Source of the DNA: Alkalihalobacillus sp. TS-13
Lineage (GTDB): Bacteria > Bacillota > Bacilli > Bacillales > Fictibacillaceae
Assembly (NCBI RefSeq): GCF_019720915.1
Contig: NZ_JAHKSI010000001.1
Coordinates: 310,001-374,000 of the forward strand
Length of the DNA: 64,000 nucleotides
Direction: 5' to 3'
The position numbers and the translations under genes were made by a program. The notes beneath the pieces are model-generated. The model saw only the letters and a list, made by a program, of their open reading frames with translations, searched no databases and was not told the origin of the DNA. Each line of letters begins with the position of its first letter. Position 1 is the stretch's first letter. Of this stretch, positions 54,524 through 62,960 are shown piece by piece.

Positions 54524-54804
54524 GGGTTTTGTTAACTCAGACAGTTGATTTCTGACTATGTTGATTGAAGCGAAATTTACGACACTCCTGGGGGAAAAGT
54601 GAGCCAGGCGAGACCCCACAGCGAATTATGGATCTTCGACTATAATAATGAACTTCGACTAAATACCACCACGTCCTATGGTGAACGTCGAAGTCAGTAC
54701 ATCCTGTACAAGTACGTCCTGTTGTGAACGACGAATCCAAAAAATGAAAGTCTTCTAAGAATTCTGATTGCATACACGAAAATGATTTAAAGTATAACAA
54801 AGCC
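54524..54804. repeat. MITE-like element, family C, inverted long subtype
   Basis: Begins GGGTTTTGTTAAC...TGTTGATTGAAGCGAAATT with CGACACTCCTGGGGGAAAAG and ends near TATAACAAAGCC. Its inner block (TCGACTATAATAATGAACTT, ACCACCACGTCCTATGGTGA) is the reverse complement of the block in the 41595 element. No gene lies between 54505 and 54909. Confidence 0.75.
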
Positions 54805-54909
54805 TTTATCATAAAAAGTACAATCCATCTTTTTACATTTCAAAAAAGGAGTCTCCTAATCGATGCAGAATTTAGCTAGTGGATTCTAAATTTGTTAGGA
54901 GGTTTTTTT

Positions 54910-55815
54910 ATGCAAGCGCAAACCTTGATTGAGGAAATCAACCAATTAGGTGAAGAACTCCTGAAAAAGAAAAAACAGCTTTCAGAATTGAGAAGAGATG
55001 TACCCGAAGAGCGGATTGAAAACTACAGATTCAGGAACAAAGAAAATGAAGAAGTAACACTTGAGGAATTATTCCTAGATAAGGATGAACTGATTGTCAT
55101 CCATAATATGGGGAAGGGCTGTAACTATTGCACGTTATGGGCTGATGGATTTAATGGTGTCCATCATCATCTGATCGAACGGGCTGCTTTTGTTGTAAGT
55201 TCGCCGGATGAACCGAGTGTCCAGGAGGATATAGCAGCAGAACGCGGGTGGAGGTTCCCGATGGTCTCGACGAAAGGGACGACCTTTAAGGTAGATATGG
55301 GTTATGAAAAAGATGGTTCCTATTATCCAGGTGTTTCTACTTTCCGTAAAAACGAAAATGGTGAGATCTTTCATTATGCAAACGCACCCCTCGGTCCAGG
55401 AGATGACTTCTGTTCGGTTTGGCCTTTATTCGAACTGTTGCCAGGTCGTGAGGGATCGTTCCAGCCGAACCGTAAAATCAATCAAAGATCCTCGTTACAA
55501 CTGACCAATAATGTCGCGATCCAGGTGAAAAATTACCCTGCTGCCATTGAATTTTACGAAAACGTAATCGGTATGAAACCAGAAAGGACCTTGGGGAATG
55601 AAACAAAATTATCCTTCAATGGAATGAATTTTTATATGGAAAGAGCGGATGCAAACAATGTCTATTTCGAGTTTTCGACCGATGATTTTGAGGGTATGAA
55701 AGAGCAGTTGTTAGAACAGGGATGCGAAGTTACGAAAGAATATAATGAGAAAAGCATCATGATCGCTGATCCCTATGGCATGAAGTTTCACCTCTTTGAG
55801 AGCAGTAATCGATAA
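54910..55815 (+). CDS. DUF899-VOC (glyoxalase) fusion protein
   Basis: Protein of 301 residues joining two domains. Residues ~1-195 are a DUF899 thioredoxin-like domain with GKGCNYCTLWADGF (CxxC) and SSPDEPSVQEDIAAERGW. Residues ~205-300 are a VOC/glyoxalase-like domain (NVAIQVKNYPAAIEFYENVIG...DPYGMKFHLFES). DUF899 is usually stand-alone in the examples I know. AGGAGG supports the ATG at 54910. A reductive role on a small ligand is plausible but unproven. Monocistronic. Confidence 0.85.
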   Translation: MQAQTLIEEINQLGEELLKKKKQLSELRRDVPEERIENYRFRNKENEEVTLEELFLDKDELIVIHNMGKGCNYCTLWADGFNGVHHHLIERAAFVVSSPDEPSVQEDIAAERGWRFPMVSTKGTTFKVDMGYEKDGSYYPGVSTFRKNENGEIFHYANAPLGPGDDFCSVWPLFELLPGREGSFQPNRKINQRSSLQLTNNVAIQVKNYPAAIEFYENVIGMKPERTLGNETKLSFNGMNFYMERADANNVYFEFSTDDFEGMKEQLLEQGCEVTKEYNEKSIMIADPYGMKFHLFESSNR

Positions 55816-55892
55816 TAGAAAGGGCTGACCCAGAAGTGCTGTACATAGGGGGATTCTCATGACTCCTTGATGTAACAGTTTAGGAAAGACCG

Positions 55893-56080
55893 ATAACGGA
55901 CACAGGAGCTCTTATTTACCAAAAAATCCGTACATTTATAAAAATACCGGACACCAGAGCCCTTATTTCGTTAACATTTTTGTAAATCAGATCATTTGTT
56001 CACAGATAACGCCACTGATGTCCGTTAAATTAAGATACCCTGCATTTTCTATACAAATAACGGCTCTGGTGTCCGTTACG
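55893..56080. repeat. dispersed ~187-nt four-arm repeat, family B, copy 3
   Basis: Starts ATAACGGACACAGGAGCTCT and ends CTCTGGTGTCCGTTACG, with the same two forward and two reverse arms as at 11092 and 20006. Lies between the fusion gene and the alpha-glucosidase terminator. Confidence 0.85.
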
Positions 56081-56106
56081 ATTTCAGAAAAATCCCATGT
56101 AAATCA

Positions 56107-56154
56107 AAAAGGCTGACCACAACATTGATGAAAGTGATGTTTTGGTCAGCCCTA
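56107..56154 (-). terminator. terminator of the alpha-glucosidase gene
   Basis: GGCTGACCA/TGGTCAGCC stem with ACATT/AGTGAT pairing inside; A-run on the left gives the U-run for the minus strand. Confidence 0.85.
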
Positions 56155-56159
56155 CTTAA

Positions 56160-57821
56160 TTAGAATAAATACACTCGTGCTTCGAAAGGTTTGAGTGTTA
56201 CAACATCTCCACTTTCGTCGATTTCATCATAGTTGGTGAGGAGAAGTTCTCTGTCCGAACCAGCTTTTACTTCATTTAAATCAAAACTCACCTCATTGCT
56301 GCATAAGTTCGTGATGATCAACGCTGTCTGGTTATCATACATACGGCTATACACGTACAGTTGCGGATGCTCCGGCAATAGTAAATCATAGTCTCCGTAA
56401 ACGAGCACATCATATCTTTTACGAATCTTGATCAATTCTTTGTAATAGGTTAGGACCGAATCCGTGTCATTCTGTTGGTTTTCCACATTGATTTCGGTGT
56501 AGTTCGGATTAACGCCGATCCACGGTTTGGAATTCGAAAATCCACCATATTCACAATCGTTCCATTGCATCGGTGTCCGGGAATTGTCACGACCTTTCGT
56601 CCAGATGACTTCCATCAGTTCATCATGTGTCTTCCCTTCACGAAGTCCTTCTTTATAAAAATTCAGCATCCCGACATCATTGTACTCCTCAATAGAAGGG
56701 AACTTCACATTCGTCATCCCGATCTCTTGTCCCTGATAGATATAAGGTGTACCTTGCATTAAAAAGTAACAAGTTGCCAAGGCCTTTGCAGACTCCTTAT
56801 GATAGTTCTGATCGTCACCGAAACGGGAAACCGAACGGGTCTGATCATGGTTTTCAAGATAGAGTGCATTCCAACCTCGATTTTCCAATCCTTTTTGCCA
56901 GTCAGTCAGGATCTTTTTAAAATGGATCAGATCGAAGGATGTGTCATTTCCTTTCTCCCAAAGCCCCATATGTTCGAACTGGAAGATCATATCGAAGTAT
57001 CCATTGTCTTCGCCAACCCAATCTTCTGCACCCTCAATTTTAACACCATTGGCTTCGCCGACAGTCATGATGTCATAGTTATCAAACGTTTCCTTCTTCA
57101 ATTCCTGAAGGAAAAGATCGATGCCTTCACGGTTCATATGACCATCGAAGGAAGGAACGTATTTTTTATTGTCGGGATTCGGCATATCAGGGAATTCAGG
57201 AACCTTTTTGATATGGCTTATTGCATCGACACGGAAACCATCGATACCTTTATCAAGCCACCAATTGATCATGTCGTACACTTCTTCACGGACCTTTGGA
57301 TTTTCCCAATTCAAATCAGGCTGCTTTACATCAAAAATGTGCATGTAATACTCATCCGTTTTCTCATCATACTTCCAAGCAGAACCGCCGAAAATCGATT
57401 CCCAATTGTTCGGTTCGCCGCCATTCTTTCCAGGATGCCAAATGTAGTAATCACGATATGGGTTGTCTTTTGATTTCCGGGATTCGATGAACCAGGCATG
57501 CTCATCAGAGGTATGGTTGACGACAAGGTCCATGATCAATTTCAAGCCGCGTTCATGGGTCTCAGCCAATAATCGATCGAAATCCTCCATCGAGCCGAAT
57601 TCATCCATGATACCTTTGTAGTCGCTGATATCATAGCCGTTATCGGAGTTAGGAGATTGATAGATCGGGCAAATCCAGATAACATCGATGCCAAGATCCT
57701 TCAGGTAATCCAATTTTGAAATCACGCCTTGAATATCGCCGATCCCATCGCCATTGGTGTCTTTAAAACTGCGCGGATAGATCTGATAAACAACGCTTTC
57801 TTTCCACCATTTTTTAGCCAT
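56160..57821 (-). CDS. malL: GH13 alpha-glucosidase (oligo-1,6-glucosidase type)
   Basis: Protein of 553 residues with all GH13 catalytic regions: DLVVNHTSD, nucleophile Asp in DGFRVDAI, acid/base Glu in MTVGEANG and ENHDQTRSVSRFG. The start KKWWKESVVYQIYPRSF and length are those of oligo-1,6-/alpha-glucosidases; trehalose-6-phosphate hydrolase is a near relative. Cytoplasmic. GAGGAGAG precedes the ATG. A cre-like site with a minus-strand promoter lies about 320 bases upstream, with two dispersed repeats in between. Confidence 0.9.
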   Translation of the reverse strand: MAKKWWKESVVYQIYPRSFKDTNGDGIGDIQGVISKLDYLKDLGIDVIWICPIYQSPNSDNGYDISDYKGIMDEFGSMEDFDRLLAETHERGLKLIMDLVVNHTSDEHAWFIESRKSKDNPYRDYYIWHPGKNGGEPNNWESIFGGSAWKYDEKTDEYYMHIFDVKQPDLNWENPKVREEVYDMINWWLDKGIDGFRVDAISHIKKVPEFPDMPNPDNKKYVPSFDGHMNREGIDLFLQELKKETFDNYDIMTVGEANGVKIEGAEDWVGEDNGYFDMIFQFEHMGLWEKGNDTSFDLIHFKKILTDWQKGLENRGWNALYLENHDQTRSVSRFGDDQNYHKESAKALATCYFLMQGTPYIYQGQEIGMTNVKFPSIEEYNDVGMLNFYKEGLREGKTHDELMEVIWTKGRDNSRTPMQWNDCEYGGFSNSKPWIGVNPNYTEINVENQQNDTDSVLTYYKELIKIRKRYDVLVYGDYDLLLPEHPQLYVYSRMYDNQTALIITNLCSNEVSFDLNEVKAGSDRELLLTNYDEIDESGDVVTLKPFEARVYLF

Positions 57822-57866
57822 ACATTTCTCTCCTCTATCGCTGTCTCTTTTTCTTTATACTTAGAT

Positions 57867-58029
57867 TTTTGTTAAATAATGTTGATTCGAAATTCAGTCC
57901 CTTTCCACGGGCGAACAGTGAGCCTCCTCACGAACTTGCAGTTCGTTGCGGGGTCACACCTGGTCCGCTGTTCCCGCAGGAGTGTCGTGAATTTCGTTTA
58001 AAATCAACAACGAAGATTAACAAAGCCTA
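57867..58029. repeat. MITE-like element, family C, short copy
   Basis: TTTGTTAAATAATGTTGATT...CGAAATTCAGTCCCTTTCC at one end and TCCCGCAGGAGTGTCGTGAA...AAAATCAACAACG...AACAAAGCC at the other; only about 60 bases of interior. Directly abuts a family A copy. Confidence 0.75.
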
Positions 58030-58112
58030 TACTTAAAGAAAGGATAAATACTTTCTTCAGTATAAGTGCAACTATGGCTCAGCCTCCGCTAAGGCTTGGC
58101 TTTACCAAGGTT
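58024..58112. repeat. dispersed hairpin repeat, family A, copy 4
   Basis: CTTAAAGAAAGGATAAATAC, CTTTCTTCAGTATAAGTGCA and AAGGCTTGGCTTTACCAAGG; the terminal TTTCTTTAT is changed here. Confidence 0.7.
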
Positions 58113-58119
58113 AAACTGT

Positions 58120-58175
58120 ATCGATATTTACTATCATTAGTGCAAGCGTTTGCATTAGTCAATATCCTTATGATA
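58120..58175 (-). promoter_or_regulatory. candidate promoter with catabolite-repression (cre) site
   Basis: TGCAAGCGTTTGCA at 58141-58154 matches the CcpA cre pattern TGNAAGCGNWNNCA. On the minus strand a -35-like TTGACT sits just upstream of it and TAATGA lies 17 bases later, so the site would fall in the spacer of a promoter reading toward the alpha-glucosidase. The 5' leader would be about 300 bases and would include both repeats. Confidence 0.5.
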
Positions 58176-58308
58176 CCTCTTTCCTTTTTGTATTGCAATG
58201 TCTTATCGAAGGTTAAATTTTCAGTGGAAAAAAGAGGAGGATCCATACAACTTGTGGAAGTAGAGGTGTGCACAAGCAGCATAGATTTTTAAAATTGAAG
58301 GTGAGTAC

Positions 58309-60006
58309 ATGTCAGAGGAACAACGGCTAAAAGAGTTGGAAGAGCGTGTCAAAAAACTTGAGAATCAACTAAGTGAGATGCAAAAAGCTGATCCACATAA
58401 AAGGGTGGACCAGGTGAAAACCGTTCAACCTGTGCAAAAAAAAGAAGTACCCAAAGCGGATGCTCGTCAGTCAGTCGAGGAGGTTCCTCCCTGGGAGCAC
58501 CCAAAAGATCCAATGGATTGGGAACGGGTCATTGGTCAAATATGGTTACCGAGGATTTTTATTTTTGTCTTATTGTTAGGGGTGATCTGGGGATTCAAGG
58601 CAGCTTCGGAAGTAGGTATCATCAATGAGTCTGTGCGTTGTATCCTCGGATTTGTAGCAGGAGTCGCTCTGATCCTGGTTGGGGAGATACAGATCAGAAA
58701 AGGACGAAATGCCCTGGGACAGGTACTTTTAGGTGGATCGGTCACAGTCCTCGTGGTTACGACTTTTGCAACTCATGTCTTGTATGGATTCATCGGACTG
58801 TCGGCAGCATTCAGTATGAATCTTATCTGGATCGTGCTCGGCATCTATTTCGCAATCCGTCATCGGTCAGAGGTGCTCGCAGTACTTGCGACTGTTGGCG
58901 GTTACTTCATTCCGTTCTTGTTGGACAGCAATACAGCCAATACGTGGTTTTTCGTAAGCTATGTGACGATTTTCTCCATCATCATGCTAGGATTCGCATT
59001 GTGGAAAAAGTATTCGAAGCTTCACGTTGTCGCAATGGTCCTTTTACCGGTCGTCCTCATGCTTTACATGGTATTTGCAATCCTACCGATTTATCCGGTT
59101 GCTAAAGGAGACCTTGGAATTTTAAGCTACGGTATGTTTTTGCAGCATCTTGCTTTATTAGGAGTATTTTTAACCTATAAAGTGTACCCGAAAGTTCAGC
59201 AGTCAGTCTTGTTGATCAGCTTTCTAGCGAGTCTAGGTTTCATGTACCAAGGCTTCGACCGCAGCAATTGGCCAATAATCTTGCTCGGAATCGCCATCGT
59301 ATATTTCATTGTGTACGTGTATGTCCATTTTAAAAAGATCACCAATACCAGTACAGTGATTTTCCCGATTTTGCTGCTGAGTATGTTGTTTTATTTCATG
59401 GAGGTCTTTACTGGACGTGAACTGGCAATCATTCTGTTGCTTCAGGGAACAGCAGCGATCTATATCGGTCTGATCAATAAGATCAAGTTGCAGCTTTGGA
59501 GCGGTGCATTTGTATATATCATTGGACTATTGCATACGATCACCGTACAGATTGAAGAAATTAATTCAGCGCCGATGTACAGCTGGACTGTGCTGATTGC
59601 AACATTGTGGTTTCTGACGTACCTGGCTAAGAAGGATATCGAGATTATACCGAACGAATCTCGAAGATTGTTATTCGGGACAACAGCAGTCGCACTCCTT
59701 GCGTATATCAGTCAATTAAGCTATGTATTCACGAAATATGAATCGGTGAACACTCAATATCTGACGATGACCCTCTGTTGGATTGTCTATGCGGTTTGCG
59801 GAATCGTGTATGGGGTGGTTCGGAACAACCAGGCGGTACGGATCGTCGGTATCATTCTCCTCTTTTTATCTTTAGGTAAGTTGATTTTCATCGACTTACC
59901 GAATGTCTCGATCGTCGTCCGTGCAACCCTATTTATGATTGTCGGAGCTACAGGAGTCGTCGTTTCACGTTTCTTCTACACGAAAGACAAAAGCGAGTCA
60001 GTCTGA
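58309..60006 (+). CDS. DUF2339 multi-pass membrane protein
   Basis: Protein of 565 residues: N-terminal coiled coil (EEQRLKELEERVKKLENQL, residues 2-25), a hydrophilic linker, then WERVIGQIWLPRIFIFVLLLG and about fourteen further helices, the DUF2339 layout. Function unknown for the family. GAAGGTGAG lies before the ATG. The short broken gene that follows may once have belonged to it. Confidence 0.88.
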   Translation: MSEEQRLKELEERVKKLENQLSEMQKADPHKRVDQVKTVQPVQKKEVPKADARQSVEEVPPWEHPKDPMDWERVIGQIWLPRIFIFVLLLGVIWGFKAASEVGIINESVRCILGFVAGVALILVGEIQIRKGRNALGQVLLGGSVTVLVVTTFATHVLYGFIGLSAAFSMNLIWIVLGIYFAIRHRSEVLAVLATVGGYFIPFLLDSNTANTWFFVSYVTIFSIIMLGFALWKKYSKLHVVAMVLLPVVLMLYMVFAILPIYPVAKGDLGILSYGMFLQHLALLGVFLTYKVYPKVQQSVLLISFLASLGFMYQGFDRSNWPIILLGIAIVYFIVYVYVHFKKITNTSTVIFPILLLSMLFYFMEVFTGRELAIILLLQGTAAIYIGLINKIKLQLWSGAFVYIIGLLHTITVQIEEINSAPMYSWTVLIATLWFLTYLAKKDIEIIPNESRRLLFGTTAVALLAYISQLSYVFTKYESVNTQYLTMTLCWIVYAVCGIVYGVVRNNQAVRIVGIILLFLSLGKLIFIDLPNVSIVVRATLFMIVGATGVVVSRFFYTKDKSESV

Positions 60007-60291
60007 AAAAATTCCCCTCGACGCTTCGTTCGAAGTTTCTAAGAGAGGTTCGTTTAGAGTGGCAGGATGAGAATGACGCTGTGGCTTCGTATGCTGGTAT
60101 TGCTAGTGATCACTATGAGGATGTGGCGCAACAGCTTTTGGATTTCCGGAAAATGTTTCCATTCCCTGTAGGTGGGGGAACCGAATGATCCTGTAAACCG
60201 TGAACGTGGGATTGAACTATTGAAAAAAGCAAAGGAATCCGAGCGGTTGGGAATTGAACCACTCCAGAAAATGTACGTTGAGCTGGATTGA
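60007..60291 (+). pseudogene. remnant ORF with one frameshift, unknown family
   Basis: One frame reads KFLREVRLEWQDENDAVASY, AGIASDHYEDVAQQLL and DFRKMFPFPVGG. A second, from the run of five G at about 60174-60178, continues EPNDPVNRERGIELLKKAKE and ends QKMYVELD at 60291. Dropping one G joins them into about 93 residues. The frame has no proper start; the first codons follow the DUF2339 stop directly. I do not know the family. Confidence 0.5.
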
Positions 60292-60302
60292 TGGATCATA
60301 TT

Positions 60303-60331
60303 CAGAGTGGGGATGCCCCCGCTCTTTTTTG
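60303..60331 (+). terminator. intrinsic terminator
   Basis: GAG-GGGG/CCCC-CTC stem with ATG-containing loop and six T. Confidence 0.75.
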
Positions 60332-60362
60332 ATGATTTTCGAAGGGGGGCACGAATGAACTA

Positions 60363-60442
60363 GATGAAAGTGCTCTATGAACACTTCATACGGCCACTCC
60401 TGAGCTGAAAACGGGATGAAAGTGCTCTATGAACACTTCATA
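60363..60442. repeat. 52-nt duplication carrying a small palindrome
   Basis: GATGAAAGTGCTCTATGAAC followed by ACTTCAT occurs at 60363 and again at 60415. Each copy folds by ATGAAGTG-type pairing. The spacer between them is not repeated. Confidence 0.8.
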
Positions 60443-60466
60443 ACACACAACAGTGCTGAAAATTGC

Positions 60467-60550
60467 TAGAGTGACCAAATTTATCGGAAAAGTGAACAGA
60501 ATCTCCACGAAAGTGAATGGATTCTCTCAAAAAGTGAACGGATTCTCCCA
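60467..60550. repeat. about four tandem 21-nt units
   Basis: Units of the form AAAGTGAAC-GATTCTC-CA begin at about 60467 (diverged), 60488, 60509 and 60530. Same unit length as the array at 52448 but unrelated sequence. No supported ORF. Confidence 0.8.
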
Positions 60551-60710
60551 AACTGACCAGTTCAAACTCTGGTGTCAGAAATCACCTTTTTCATCTGGTA
60601 TAGAGGAATGTTTCCTATTCTTCACGTATATATCCATAATGGAATGTTTTGCAATATTCAACTTTAGTCGGAACTTAGAATCTCACATCATGATGCTCTC
60701 TTTTTACACT

Positions 60711-60785
60711 AAAGAAAGTATTGAGTATAAGTGCAACAATAGCTCAGCCTTCGTTAAGGCATGGCTTTGCAAAATTTTCTTTATC
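60711..60785. repeat. dispersed hairpin repeat, family A, copy 5
   Basis: CTAAAGAAAGTATTGAGTAT, AAGTGCAACAATAGCTCAGC, AAGGCATGGCTTTGCAAAAT and a terminal TTTCTTTAT; ends 40 bases before the amidase start. Confidence 0.75.
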
Positions 60786-60824
60786 TGAAAAATAGCCATT
60801 AAAGGCGGAAAAGGTGGGGTTTCT

Positions 60825-62276
60825 ATGTCAATCTTGGATATGGATGCGTCGGAAATAGCCGCTGGGATCAAGGGCGGGAAAATGACATCTGAACAGGCTG
60901 TTGAGACATATATCAAGCATCTGCAAGCGATTAATCCAAAGTTGAATTGCCTGACAGAGGACCGGTTTGAAAATGCGCGACAAGATGCACGGCAAGCAGA
61001 TCTTCTTTTGAAGGAAGGGCATTCGAAAGGAAGACTGTTCGGCGTTCCAATCAGTATCAAGGAATCCTTCAATGTGGAAGAAATGAAAACAACAGGGGGC
61101 CTTATACATCGCAAGGACTGGACAGCTGAAGAGGATGCAGAGGTTGTCCGTCTTTTAAAAGCAGAAGGTGCGATCATCCTAGGCAAAACAAATACACCTT
61201 CGCTATGTTTTTACCAGGAGACCGACAATCCAATATATGGACGGACGAATAACCCGTGGGATTTAGAAGTTACGGCTGGGGGATCAAGCGGAGGAGAAGG
61301 TGCCTTGATGGGAGCAGGTGGAGCAGCTGTCGGGCTTGGGGCAGATATCGGCGGTTCGCTCAGGTTTCCTTGCCACTTCAATGGTGTGGTCGGTTTTAAA
61401 TCTGGGAATGATCAGGTCTCTCAACAGGGCAATTACCCATATGTGGAGTTTGAAGAGCAAAAGCGGATGTTGGGTATCGGAGCGATGGCGAAAAGCGTAC
61501 GAGACACCCGACTCGTCAACGATATCATCGCAAAACATCAACCAACTTCAACAGATTTAAGTTCTTTTGAGCTTGTCATACCACAGTTCTACGCGTGTCC
61601 TTTAGGTGTTGAAACTGGCAGGCTCATCCGTTCGATAAAAGAAGAGTTTGAACAGGATTTTGCAATGCAGGTAGATGAACCTCCTTTATTTGAAGAGTCT
61701 GCTCTTATTTGGCAGCAGCTTATGTCGATGGATGGGGCGAAAGCTTTACGAAAACATTTGATAGTCAATGAAAGACAACCGAATCTGTATAGGGAGTTTT
61801 TTAAATCGAAGTATGCTCGCTCGGATATCCATTCTTATTTATCCTGGGCAATGATCGGAGCACGCATGTTCAAACCATCCGGCAGACGGTTGAATACACT
61901 ACGGGAGCTCTTAAAGAAAGGTGATGACAGACTTCGGAAATATCTCGATCGCCGCTTGATCGTGATGCCCGTTTATCATTCGCCAGCTTCAATACATGGG
62001 CAATTGTACAAAGAACTTTTCTCCTTCCAAAAAACGTTCCTACGCTATATGCCTTTCATTGCGTATGGGAATACGTGGGGTTTGCCATCATTGATTGTCC
62101 CGGTCGGTGAAAGTTCGAAAGGCATGCCAATTTCGGTGCAGGTGATGAGTCGTGTTGGAAATGAAACTGCATTATTTGAATTTGGAGAGTTGCTTGAACA
62201 GCGGTATCGAGGTTATGTCCGTTGTAACAAACATGATGCTGTGAAAAAGGAAGAGGCCGCTGCTTATCTTGCATAA
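60825..62276 (+). CDS. amidase (amidase signature family)
   Basis: Protein of 483 residues with the complete Ser-Ser-Lys triad: K79 (PISIKESF), S154 (AGGSSGGE) and S178 (GADIGGSLRFP). It hydrolyses a carboxamide; with no gatB or gatC nearby it is not the glutamyl-tRNA amidotransferase subunit. The C-terminal LPSLIVPVG segment is family-typical. AAGGTGGGG precedes the ATG. Confidence 0.9.
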   Translation: MSILDMDASEIAAGIKGGKMTSEQAVETYIKHLQAINPKLNCLTEDRFENARQDARQADLLLKEGHSKGRLFGVPISIKESFNVEEMKTTGGLIHRKDWTAEEDAEVVRLLKAEGAIILGKTNTPSLCFYQETDNPIYGRTNNPWDLEVTAGGSSGGEGALMGAGGAAVGLGADIGGSLRFPCHFNGVVGFKSGNDQVSQQGNYPYVEFEEQKRMLGIGAMAKSVRDTRLVNDIIAKHQPTSTDLSSFELVIPQFYACPLGVETGRLIRSIKEEFEQDFAMQVDEPPLFEESALIWQQLMSMDGAKALRKHLIVNERQPNLYREFFKSKYARSDIHSYLSWAMIGARMFKPSGRRLNTLRELLKKGDDRLRKYLDRRLIVMPVYHSPASIHGQLYKELFSFQKTFLRYMPFIAYGNTWGLPSLIVPVGESSKGMPISVQVMSRVGNETALFEFGELLEQRYRGYVRCNKHDAVKKEEAAAYLA

Positions 62277-62359
62277 AAAAACTGACCCTTTTTTCGTCGT
62301 ACCGCTCTTAGTAGAGTACCGTACAATATTGGATCAGCTTTCATTTCCGTATTGTGGAT

Positions 62360-62920
62360 TTAAGGCAGCATCAAAATCTCTTTACATCGATTGATGGAGG
62401 CTTCAGTCGATCTGACAAGGCTGTAGTCTCCTTTTTCTTTGCGGATTTTCAGTGCTACTTGAAAGAGGGAGTAGGCTGCTTCGAATTCACCCTCATCGTA
62501 TTTACATTTGCCATAGTGTTGATATAGAAAGTCTTTATATAGTTCGTACCGGGAATGATCATGGACCTTTTTTATCAATTCATTAAAGAGCTTGTTCGCT
62601 TTGTTGAATTCCTTTTGCCATTGATATGTATGAGCAAGTCTCAATTGGTTGATGAATACCGAAGATAGATTTTCCTTTAGGATATGTAGGTTGATAGCCT
62701 TTTGTAAAAACCGTTCACTGTCATCAAGCTCACCGATGATCCGCGAGTATACCCCTATTTCCCCATATATTTTTGCTTCCACATCAGGGTCTTCAACTGA
62801 TTCAAGCTGTTCGATCATATGGTGCACGCCACATTTCATATCCTCGAAATCCACTGGTTTTTCTCGTAAATCCTTATCAAATGTGAATTCCATATTAAAA
62901 GGTATGCTATTGTTGTCCAT
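62360..62920 (-). CDS. TPR-repeat protein
   Basis: Protein of 186 residues made of helical pairs with TPR spacing (YGEIGVYSRIIGELDDSERF, LRLAHTYQWQKEFNKANKLF, HYGKCKYDEGEFEAAYSLF). Probably a protein-interaction module, distantly like Rap/Npr-type TPR domains but without an output domain. GAAGGGAGAAC supports the ATG at 62920. Follows the N-acetyltransferase gene by 40 bases, so the two may be co-transcribed. Confidence 0.8.
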   Translation of the reverse strand: MDNNSIPFNMEFTFDKDLREKPVDFEDMKCGVHHMIEQLESVEDPDVEAKIYGEIGVYSRIIGELDDSERFLQKAINLHILKENLSSVFINQLRLAHTYQWQKEFNKANKLFNELIKKVHDHSRYELYKDFLYQHYGKCKYDEGEFEAAYSLFQVALKIRKEKGDYSLVRSTEASINRCKEILMLP

Positions 62921-62960
62921 CTGACGTTCTCCCTTCGTACGTATCTTCATGGACGTCGTT

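Noticed and set aside
56799..57473. Plus-strand ORF of 224 codons opposite the alpha-glucosidase
   Set aside because: Its length comes from codon bias of the conserved GH13 gene on the other strand; no promoter or ribosome site.
58074..58292. 72-residue ORF upstream of the DUF2339 gene
   Set aside because: Starts inside a family A repeat, crosses the cre site and has no ribosome site.
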